From: Bacteroidota bacterium
Lineage (GTDB): Bacteria; Bacteroidota; Bacteroidia; NS11-12g; UBA955
Assembly (NCBI GenBank): GCA_027490055.1
Contig: JAIXYV010000031.1
Location: 1-35,352 of the forward strand
Direction: 5' to 3'
Length of the DNA: 35,352 nt
The position numbers and the translations under genes are program-made. Below, one piece after another: positions 24,766 through 31,735 of the stretch. Below the pieces are notes generated by a model, which was not told where the DNA came from, did not search any database, and worked only from the letters and a program-made list of their open reading frames with translations. Within the stretch, counting starts at the first letter, position 1, and the number at the start of each line of letters is the position of its first letter.

Positions 24766-25525
24766 GCATCAGTTGTTTTAAATGTTGAATAACGCCGTTG
24801 GAGGTCAGGTCGAACTTAGTAGGCACCACACTGACATACCCATTATCTATCGCCCATAAATCTGTGTCGTTGTCATCGGCCTCGAGGTTAATAAATTTAC
24901 CTGTCATCCAGTAGTAGGTGCGACCAGAAGGATCTTGTCTTTCGTCAAAATTCTCGGCATACTTAGCACTTGCCTGACGACAAACTCTAACCCCCTTAAT
25001 GGTATCAGATTTTGGCATATTAACATTAAGCAAGGTGCCGTATGGCAGAGGATGTTCTAATATTTTGCTGGCGATTTGTCTGACATATTTGCGGCAGTGA
25101 CTAAAATCGGCGTCGTTGCTGTAATCGCAGAGCGAGAAACCAATAGCTTGTACGCCATCTACAGCTGCTTCTACCGCTGCACTCATAGTACCGGAATAGA
25201 TGACATTGATGCTGTAATTCGGACCGTGATTGATGCCTGACACCATGATATCCGGGCGTCTGTCGCAGACCTTATCCAATGCCAGTTTAACACAATCTGC
25301 TGGTGTACCGCTGCACTCGAAGGCTTTTATATCACCAAAGATTTTATTGGGCGTTAAGCGCAGAGGTACGGTGACCGTAATAGCGTGTCCCATGGCACTC
25401 TGAGGCTTATCAGGAGCAACAACAATCACTTCGCCAATTGCTGACATTTCTTCGACCAAAACACGAAGGCCTGGTGCTGTAATGCCATCATCATTGGAAA
25501 TTAGTATAAGAGGTTTTTGACTCAA
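24758..25525 (-). CDS. surE: 5'/3'-nucleotidase SurE
   Basis: 255 residues, the usual SurE length. Metal-site residues are intact: Asp12-Asp13 in ILISNDDGITAPGL, Ser43 in DKPQSAMGHAIT and Asn in VSGINHGPNYS; also the conserved YSGTMSAAVEAA. It is a cytoplasmic metal-dependent phosphatase acting on nucleoside 5'- and 3'-monophosphates. It begins 10 bases after the threonine dehydrogenase-like gene and overlaps the small membrane protein gene by 8 bases. Confidence 0.94.
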   Translation of the reverse strand: MSQKPLILISNDDGITAPGLRVLVEEMSAIGEVIVVAPDKPQSAMGHAITVTVPLRLTPNKIFGDIKAFECSGTPADCVKLALDKVCDRRPDIMVSGINHGPNYSINVIYSGTMSAAVEAAVDGVQAIGFSLCDYSNDADFSHCRKYVRQIASKILEHPLPYGTLLNVNMPKSDTIKGVRVCRQASAKYAENFDERQDPSGRTYYWMTGKFINLEADDNDTDLWAIDNGYVSVVPTKFDLTSNGVIQHLKQLMHE

Positions 25526-25535
25526 TGTTGCTGTA

Positions 25536-26501
25536 TTAAATAGACAAAGATTTTCCGTAACGAGGCGCCAGATTCACCAGCATATCTTTAGTCATAGCAT
25601 CCAAATCGAAAGCCGGTTTCCAACCCCAGTCTTGTCTGGCTTCTGTATCATCGATACTGTTTGGCCAGCTATCTGCGATTGCCTGACGGTGATCCGGATT
25701 GTATTCGGTAGTAAAATCAGGGATGTATTTTTTAATAGATTCAGTAATTTCTTTTGGAGAGAAACTCATTCCAGCCAGATTATAACTGCTTCTGATTTTA
25801 ATTTGTTCTGCAGGTGCATGCATGATATCCAGAGTCGCTTTAAGTGCATCTGGCATATAGAGCATTGGCAACTCTGTGTGATCTCCCAGGAAGCAATTGT
25901 GCTTGCCTGTTGTAAGTGCATCGTGGTAGATACTTACCGCATAGTCTGTTGTTCCACCACCTGGATCACTTTTGTGACCAATTAAACCAGGGTATCTTAA
26001 ACTGCGCACATCAACGCCGCGTTTCTGAAAATAGTATTCGCAGTAGCGTTCGCCAGCCAGTTTAGAAATGCCGTAAATAGTATTTGGATCCATCACACAA
26101 TTCTGAGGCGTGTGATTCACTGGCGTGTTCGGACCGAAAACGGCGATAGAACTTGGCCAGTAAACGCGACCGATTTTAAAATCAACTGCAGCATCAAGCA
26201 CGTTAAACAAACCATCCATATTTAAAGTCCACCCCAACTTCGGCTTAGCCTCTGCTGTAGCACTTAAAAGTGCCGCCAGATGATAGACTTGAGAAGGGCG
26301 ATGTTTTTCTAAAATTTCGGTGAATCTGGCTTTATCTAAAATATCCAGATCTTCGAACACACCTGTTTGGAAAACTTCGTGATCGCTCTTTCTGATATCT
26401 GAGGCTACCACGTTCGCTTCTCCGTAAATATTTCTTAATGATTCAACGAGTTCGGTACCTAACTGACCGCAGGAACCTATTACTAAAACTTTTTCTGACA
26501 T
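25536..26501 (-). CDS. SDR-family L-threonine 3-dehydrogenase-like epimerase/dehydratase
   Basis: 321 residues from the ATG at 26501. Extended short-chain dehydrogenase: NAD-binding GSCGQLG near the N-terminus, LAALLSATAE, catalytic Ser in PSSIAVFG and the Tyr-x3-Lys pair in YGISKLAGE. LSATAE, the PGLIGHKSDPGGGTTDYAV segment and YMPDALKATLDIM are what I associate with the GalE-like L-threonine dehydrogenases found in Bacteroidota and in animals, which turn threonine into 2-amino-3-ketobutyrate with NAD. A sugar-nucleotide epimerase remains possible. Seven in-frame codons upstream starting with TTG are rejected because that TTG is the end of the promoter box. First gene of an operon with surE. 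Confidence 0.82.
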   Translation of the reverse strand: MSEKVLVIGSCGQLGTELVESLRNIYGEANVVASDIRKSDHEVFQTGVFEDLDILDKARFTEILEKHRPSQVYHLAALLSATAEAKPKLGWTLNMDGLFNVLDAAVDFKIGRVYWPSSIAVFGPNTPVNHTPQNCVMDPNTIYGISKLAGERYCEYYFQKRGVDVRSLRYPGLIGHKSDPGGGTTDYAVSIYHDALTTGKHNCFLGDHTELPMLYMPDALKATLDIMHAPAEQIKIRSSYNLAGMSFSPKEITESIKKYIPDFTTEYNPDHRQAIADSWPNSIDDTEARQDWGWKPAFDLDAMTKDMLVNLAPRYGKSLSI

Positions 26502-26519
26502 TATTCGGTAATTTGAGCA

Positions 26520-26527
26520 CAAATGTA
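26520..26527 (-). promoter_or_regulatory. -7 promoter box (TACATTTG) for the threonine dehydrogenase/surE operon
   Basis: Exact TAnnTTTG match on the minus strand, 18 bases before the ATG at 26501. TTTT sits 19 bases further upstream at the -33 position. Confidence 0.55.
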
Positions 26528-26606
26528 CTCGCTAAAGTTAAAAGTAAAAAGTAAAAAATACGCTTTACTGCGGATTCATCCACAAAGGTTATTTTTAAAA
26601 AACAAT

Positions 26607-26614
26607 TATCTTTG
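26607..26614 (+). promoter_or_regulatory. -7 promoter box (TATCTTTG) for the glycosyltransferase gene
   Basis: Exact TAnnTTTG match only 5 bases before the ATG at 26620, so the message should be leaderless or nearly so. It is divergent from the box at 26520-26527. Confidence 0.5.
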
Positions 26615-26619
26615 CCGCA

Positions 26620-27453
26620 ATGTTTACCATTCTGATCCCGACCTGGAACAATCTGCCCTACTTAAAAGTTTGCGTAGACAGTATTATCAAGAACTCGACT
26701 TTCAGTCATCAGATCATTGTACACATTAACGAAGGACACGATGGCACTAAGGAATGGGTTGAAGAACAAGGACTGGCGCACACCTTCAGCGATCACAATG
26801 TTGGTGTTTGCAAGGCCCTTAATCAGGCATCCCGATTAGCGACCACAAAATACATCTGCTATTTTAACGATGACATGTATGCTTTACCGGGCTGGGACTA
26901 CCATCTGGCAAAAGACATAGAAAGCATTGGTCATAAAAACTTCTTCATTTCTGCTACCATGATAGAGCCTAAAAAAGGCAAGGATAAGAACATCATTCAG
27001 GGGCATGATTTTGGCGATCTGAGCAATTTCAGAGAGCGTGAATTGATTCAGAATTATAAGGATTTGAGCATGCACGACTGGAGTGGCGCCAGCTGGCCTC
27101 CCAATGTTGTTCCAATTGAATTATGGGAAAAAGTGGGCGGCTATAGCGACGAATTCAGTCCGGGTATGTACAGCGACCCCGACTTCTCGATGAAACTCTG
27201 GGAGGCTGGTGTGAGATATTTTAAAGGCATTGGCGAAAGCAGAGTTTACCATTTCATGAGTAAATCCACTGGTAAAGTCGACCGCAACGATGGCCGTAAA
27301 ACCTTTATCAGAAAATGGAAAATTACGCCAGGCTATTTCTACAGAAACATGCTGAAAATGGGTCATGAGTGGAAAGGCGAGTTAAAAAATCCATTCAAAG
27401 GTCTCTTCTATCTCGCCTCTAAACTCAAGGTGTTTTATAAGTCTGTTTTCTAA
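26620..27453 (+). CDS. Family 2 (GT-A) glycosyltransferase
   Basis: 277 residues, cytosolic, no membrane helix. N-terminal GT-A nucleotide-sugar domain: MFTILIPTWNNLPYLKVCVD, then INEGHDGTKEWVEE, and the metal-binding acidic cluster in CYFNDDMYALPGWD (DD at about 88-89). Later segments GASWPPNVVPIELWEKVGGY and SPGMYSDPDFSMKLWEAGVR are typical acceptor-side elements of GT2 enzymes. Donor and acceptor are unknown; no polysaccharide or LPS cluster surrounds it. It is a single-gene unit read divergently from the threonine dehydrogenase gene and its stop codon interlocks with the convergent T9SS gene. Confidence 0.88.
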   Translation: MFTILIPTWNNLPYLKVCVDSIIKNSTFSHQIIVHINEGHDGTKEWVEEQGLAHTFSDHNVGVCKALNQASRLATTKYICYFNDDMYALPGWDYHLAKDIESIGHKNFFISATMIEPKKGKDKNIIQGHDFGDLSNFRERELIQNYKDLSMHDWSGASWPPNVVPIELWEKVGGYSDEFSPGMYSDPDFSMKLWEAGVRYFKGIGESRVYHFMSKSTGKVDRNDGRKTFIRKWKITPGYFYRNMLKMGHEWKGELKNPFKGLFYLASKLKVFYKSVF

Positions 27454-28922
27454 TTTGACTGCTTAACAAATCGCGCTGTATAACAGCGGGTGTCAGTCAT
27501 TACTTTTAGACAATACATGCCATCAGTTAAAGCAATGATATCGATGGCCTCTCCTACTGAATTTTTTCCTGATAAGATCAGCTTACCTGACAAATCAAAA
27601 CATTCGAAGGTATAAGCTTCTGTAAAATCAGAAATCGTTAATTGATGACTGGCAGGATTGGGATATACATTTAAACTGGCAATGGTATTAGATGCTAAAC
27701 CAGAACCAAAACTACAGCCAACATAAACAGTGCGACAAATCTGAGTATCACAACCATTCAAGGTATCGCTGATGGTTAAACAAACCTTTTTGAAACCCTT
27801 GCTCGCAACTGCTTGTCGCATATACGTTGAGTTAGAACTGACAGTAGAATCGACCGTCCATTTGACTGTATAAAAATTAGCTGCTGCAGGGTTTTTAAAG
27901 ATGAGTTTACCCACTACACCTCTAAATGGTGATGCCCCCATATAATAACAGGAATCGGATAACACTATATTGCTAATTTGAGGCTGAAATGGCAGACAAT
28001 TAATACAATCAGCAAAGACGGTTTTACAAATAAAGGTATCACACATCTTAACTGTATCTGTAATTCGAACGCAGATCTCGTAATTGGTTTTTGAATACAC
28101 CATTCTGGAAGTGCTGTAGTAATTAGCACCAACTGGAGTGTTGTTAATGTACCATTGGTAGCGATAACTTAAATCAGGCGTACCATTCATAAGTACCGCG
28201 CCTTTTACAAAATAGTTCTTCTTGTTTTGAATACACGAATCATTGGCATAGAGATAAATATTTTTAGCTTTAAAATTACAATTATTAATACATGTTACAT
28301 TAAATGTATTGCATCTTGAAGTATCGCAATTATTAAAGGTATCTATAATATCGACACACATTTTATAGGTGCCATTTTTTGTAATGACCTGCATAAAATT
28401 ATACCCACCCGTTTTCCTTAAAGTATCGTTGATATACCATTTTGTCTGAAACCTGCCGAAGGTACCTCCATTGGTGCTCAGGTTGCAATTAATGGAGTTG
28501 TTTTGGATAAAGGAATGGTCTTTTTTACAGCTATCTTCAAAATCAGCGAGAATGGGTAATGCATTCCAGTCGCAATCCTTAAAACAGTTAAAGGTAATTT
28601 GTTTGGTAATGATGGTATCGCAATTGTTATTATTGTCTTTCAGATAAAGCTGAACCAGATAAGTGCCGTTGGATGCGGGATAATAGAGGTAGGTTGACTG
28701 AGAGGACACCCAGTTAATCTGAGAGCCCAGCACGCTCCACGAATATTGAATACCGCTGGTATTGGCTAAAAAGACACTCCCGTTAAGTGTCTTGTAATTG
28801 CCGCTGCAATTCTGTGTGACTGAGAATTGTTGAATGCGCGATTTCCAGTTACAGGCTGCTTCAGAATGTAAAGCAGCAAAAAAGATAAATGCCAATAAGG
28901 ATGCTTGTCTAAAAATTTTCAT
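27450..28922 (-). CDS. Secreted Cys-rich repeat protein with T9SS sorting domain
   Basis: 490 residues from the ATG at 28922. Signal peptide MKIFRQASLLAFIFFAALHS followed by EAA. Then four repeats of about 90-100 residues, each ending in a pattern V/C-x-x-I-x-D-T-x-x-x-C-D-T-x-x-C-x-T then Cys (examples CVDIIDTFNNCDTSRCNTF, CVRITDTVKMCDTFICKTV, CLTISDTLNGCDTQICRTV; the first repeat is more diverged). The final about 75 residues (LNVYPNPASHQLTISDF ... CFDLSGKLILSG ... ALTDGMYCLKVMTD ... FVKQ) form a type A sorting domain. The repeats look like PKD/Ig-like modules held by disulfides, suggesting a surface protein. The extension beyond 28922 to a TTG at 28955 would be encoded by an 18-base T tract (a run of Phe) and is rejected. 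Confidence 0.8.
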   Translation of the reverse strand: MKIFRQASLLAFIFFAALHSEAACNWKSRIQQFSVTQNCSGNYKTLNGSVFLANTSGIQYSWSVLGSQINWVSSQSTYLYYPASNGTYLVQLYLKDNNNNCDTIITKQITFNCFKDCDWNALPILADFEDSCKKDHSFIQNNSINCNLSTNGGTFGRFQTKWYINDTLRKTGGYNFMQVITKNGTYKMCVDIIDTFNNCDTSRCNTFNVTCINNCNFKAKNIYLYANDSCIQNKKNYFVKGAVLMNGTPDLSYRYQWYINNTPVGANYYSTSRMVYSKTNYEICVRITDTVKMCDTFICKTVFADCINCLPFQPQISNIVLSDSCYYMGASPFRGVVGKLIFKNPAAANFYTVKWTVDSTVSSNSTYMRQAVASKGFKKVCLTISDTLNGCDTQICRTVYVGCSFGSGLASNTIASLNVYPNPASHQLTISDFTEAYTFECFDLSGKLILSGKNSVGEAIDIIALTDGMYCLKVMTDTRCYTARFVKQSN

Positions 28923-28925
28923 ATT

Positions 28926-28943
28926 AAAAAAAAAAAAAAAAAA
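28926..28943 (-). repeat. 18-base homopolymer (T on the coding strand) just before a start codon
   Basis: Eighteen A on the plus strand, ending three bases before the ATG of the Cys-rich T9SS gene. Upstream on the minus strand lie nested inverted repeats (GCAATT with AATTGC; TGACA at 28978-28982 with TGTCA at 28967-28971), so the tract could also be the U-run of a terminator for the tolC-type gene. Confidence 0.8.
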
Positions 28944-28998
28944 TAGACGAAGCAATTTACATTATGTGACATTTTACTGTCAGAAAGATTTAATTGCT

Positions 28999-30387
28999 TT
29001 AATTTTTATACAACAAACCTGCCGCATACTCGGCCATGATAAAAGCTTTACGGTTCTTAACCGCTATATCAATTAACTTAATTTGAGCAGAGATGTAACT
29101 GAGTTCGCGGGCATTGATCATAAACAAAGAACTTTCCCCATTATTGAAAATATTCTTCTCGGCTTCCAGCAAATCGGCATAGTTTCTAACTGTTCCATTA
29201 TATAGTTCCAGCTGATCCGCTGTTGCTGTATATTCATTAATAGCAGTATTGGTCTTTGTTAAAATCTCGTTAGACTTAAATGCCATGTTATATTCCGTCT
29301 CTTTGATTTTGAAACGGGTGATAGCCAAATCTCCGCGCTCTTTACGAAACAACAAAGGCATGCTGAAAGTCATTCCAAATTTATAATCGTTAGTCGACCA
29401 GTTGGCAACTTGATTACCTGCCGTTACAGGCTGATAGCTTAAATTAAGTAGAGGTTTCAGTTGCTCTTTCTTCCATCTTTTCTCGACCAGAAGCTGATCT
29501 CTTTTCAGGTTATAAATTTGGTATTCCGGATGCTGCAAGTACCATTCATTTCCGAGCATTTCAATCTCATCAGCAATAGACAGAACAGAATCTAACTCAA
29601 CTGGTATGGTATTCAAACCAAGCTCAACTGGACGCAGAGCATTATCCCATAAGTATAAAGACAATTCGACGCCAGCATTTTTAAATGCCAGTTCAGATTG
29701 CATTAAACTAAGTTGTCTTTCCTGAAATTGAATAGACGCTTCGAGGGTATCCACACTAGGACGATCGCCGAACTCAGCTGCAGATTTTACAGCTTGTAAC
29801 CTTTCGAAGGCCGCTACTTTAGCCTGACGAAAAACATTCAACTGATGGTATGCGGCAAACCAGTTCCAGTAAGATTTACCGGCATCGTAAAGCAATTGAT
29901 TCAGCAGCGCCTGACGTTCCACTTTACCAGAGTTCATTTGAATTTTTGCTTGTGCCAATACCGCTCTTCTTTCGTCAATGAGTAAACCCTGACCAACAGA
30001 AAGTGTCAACCCAGCATACAATAATCCAGCATCTGGCAGGGCATTTTCAGGGTTTAAATTTAGACCGCGGTTATAGTCGTATCCCGACTTAAGTTCTAAT
30101 CCCGCCATAGTTGGAATTGAAACACCAGCACTCATCAAATTAAAATAGTTGGTATTTTTATAGAACTTATCTTCGGTGGTGGCTTTTAGTTTAGGATCAA
30201 AATTTCCTCTTGCTTTTTGCAGATAGGCCTTAGCATAATCATTTCTTAAGTCGGCCGTTTTAGCCAAAGGATGATTCTTTAGCACTATTTGAAAATACTG
30301 ATCCACACTCATTCGAATTGCGGTATCCGATTGTGCACTTAGAACAAATGAGGCAGACAGGCAAATTAATAAGAGTAATTGTCTCAT
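28999..30387 (-). CDS. TolC-family outer-membrane channel protein
   Basis: 462 residues. Signal peptide MRQLLLLICLSASFVLSAQ; the mature protein is mostly long amphipathic helices with two related halves, as in TolC trimers (for example LRNDYAKAYLQKARGNFDPK in the first half and the repeated FKSNEILTKTNTAINEYTAT / LLEAEKNIFNNGESSLFMIN in the second; the ending N-x-G-x-x-S-x-x-x-x-N-x-R is a TolC-family signature). Together with the adaptor and ABC protein encoded upstream it should form a tripartite conduit across the envelope. Its ATG overlaps the adaptor stop (ATGA). Confidence 0.88.
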   Translation of the reverse strand: MRQLLLLICLSASFVLSAQSDTAIRMSVDQYFQIVLKNHPLAKTADLRNDYAKAYLQKARGNFDPKLKATTEDKFYKNTNYFNLMSAGVSIPTMAGLELKSGYDYNRGLNLNPENALPDAGLLYAGLTLSVGQGLLIDERRAVLAQAKIQMNSGKVERQALLNQLLYDAGKSYWNWFAAYHQLNVFRQAKVAAFERLQAVKSAAEFGDRPSVDTLEASIQFQERQLSLMQSELAFKNAGVELSLYLWDNALRPVELGLNTIPVELDSVLSIADEIEMLGNEWYLQHPEYQIYNLKRDQLLVEKRWKKEQLKPLLNLSYQPVTAGNQVANWSTNDYKFGMTFSMPLLFRKERGDLAITRFKIKETEYNMAFKSNEILTKTNTAINEYTATADQLELYNGTVRNYADLLEAEKNIFNNGESSLFMINARELSYISAQIKLIDIAVKNRKAFIMAEYAAGLLYKN

Positions 30388-31733
30388 TTCTTAGCTGGTT
30401 TTTGAGTGCCTTTATTTTTATAAAAATCGGGAGGGAAACCGTTAATTTTTCGCCATAGTTCGTACCATACCGGCACATCTTTCAAGAGCATCATAGAGTT
30501 AACACCGCCACCAATTCTGAGGTCTTTAGGCCATGGATGATCGTTTTTATCTGGCACTACGAGTAGACGGTATTTACCGTTCTCGCTGATGAAATTATCG
30601 ATGGCAACTACTTTACCGCCATAGGTACCATAGGAAACACTAGGCCATCCAGAGAATACAATTGCCGGCCATCCATCGAATTGTACTCTGACGATACTTC
30701 CTTTTTCTAAAAGAGGCACATCTATTGGGGCTACATAAATCTCGACCGCTAATTCGAAGTTAGCTGGCATGATACTAATAATCTCAGCACCTTCTTTAAT
30801 GGTTTCGCCCAGACCGGTTTTAATTGCCTTGGTAATGAAACCATCCTGAGGAGCGAGGATATAATACATCCCCGAGCGCACCACATAATTGACGTACTGG
30901 TTTTGCATTTTAGTAACGGCCGCTTCAGCATCATACATATTAGACATGGCTGAAAACTTATCTGATTCACTTTTAGAAATCTTATCTGAGTAATCGGCAT
31001 TAATAGACGACAGTTCAATCTTAGCATTTAAAATCTGATTGCGTGAGCTAAGCAATTTGTTTTCCTGAGCAATCACTTTAGCCTGAGTTTCCTGAAGTTT
31101 CAATTTACGCGACTCGAGATCGGTGAGTGATTTCAGACCTTTGGCATAGAGTTCCTTCATACGGGTAAACTGTTCGTTTGCCACTTCCAGATTGGTTCTG
31201 GAAGCCACTAAATCTATACTATCACTTTTTACCGTCAGGTAAGCCTGCATCAGCTTGTTATACGCTTGTTCCCGCTTAAGTTTTAGTCCTTGAGTAAGTG
31301 CGAGAATCTGATTATCATTAGCTTTAATTTTTTCCATGTAAGAACTAACGCTAAGCTCTTTCGATTTCAATTGCTCGTCGGTTCTCTCGATAAGGTTTGG
31401 ATCGAAATAATCGTCTTTAATCTCTGAGATAAAAAGTATGGTATCTCCTTTTTTAACCCTGTCGCCCTCCTGCACATACCACTTCTCTATTTTACCTGCA
31501 ATAACAGAATGAATGGTTTGAGGACGTTGATCAGGCCTTAAAGCCGTGACATTTCCGAGCGCTCGTATGTTTTGTGTCCAGGGTAGCATAAGCACTACGA
31601 CTATCGGAATAAAGAGGAACAGAATCAGTCTTGGAAGAATGCGCATAGTTGGGCGCGTTTCCATAAGAGCAAAAGATCTGTAGTGCGCCTCTTTTATTTT
31701 TATTTTAATACTGTTAGGTGAAATGTTCAGCAT
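30384..31733 (-). CDS. HlyD-family membrane fusion (periplasmic adaptor) protein
   Basis: 449 residues: cytoplasmic N-terminus (about 30), one membrane helix (ILPRLILFLFIPIVVVLMLP), a split lipoyl domain (VIAGKIEKWYVQEGDRVKKG with its partner YYILAPQDGFITKAIKTGLG), a long coiled-coil hairpin between them (about 115-265) and a beta-barrel domain (IYVAPIDVPLLEKGSIVRVQ). This is the architecture of type I secretion/efflux adaptors. The gene starts 2 bases after the ABC gene stop and overlaps the TolC-type gene by 4 bases, so the three are one translational unit. Confidence 0.88.
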   Translation of the reverse strand: MLNISPNSIKIKIKEAHYRSFALMETRPTMRILPRLILFLFIPIVVVLMLPWTQNIRALGNVTALRPDQRPQTIHSVIAGKIEKWYVQEGDRVKKGDTILFISEIKDDYFDPNLIERTDEQLKSKELSVSSYMEKIKANDNQILALTQGLKLKREQAYNKLMQAYLTVKSDSIDLVASRTNLEVANEQFTRMKELYAKGLKSLTDLESRKLKLQETQAKVIAQENKLLSSRNQILNAKIELSSINADYSDKISKSESDKFSAMSNMYDAEAAVTKMQNQYVNYVVRSGMYYILAPQDGFITKAIKTGLGETIKEGAEIISIMPANFELAVEIYVAPIDVPLLEKGSIVRVQFDGWPAIVFSGWPSVSYGTYGGKVVAIDNFISENGKYRLLVVPDKNDHPWPKDLRIGGGVNSMMLLKDVPVWYELWRKINGFPPDFYKNKGTQKPAKK

Positions 31734-31735
31734 AA

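Noticed and set aside
28923-28955. Eleven-residue N-terminal extension rich in Phe on the Cys-rich T9SS protein
   Set aside because: It is encoded by the T18 homopolymer and starts with a TTG; the ATG at 28922 begins a normal signal peptide.
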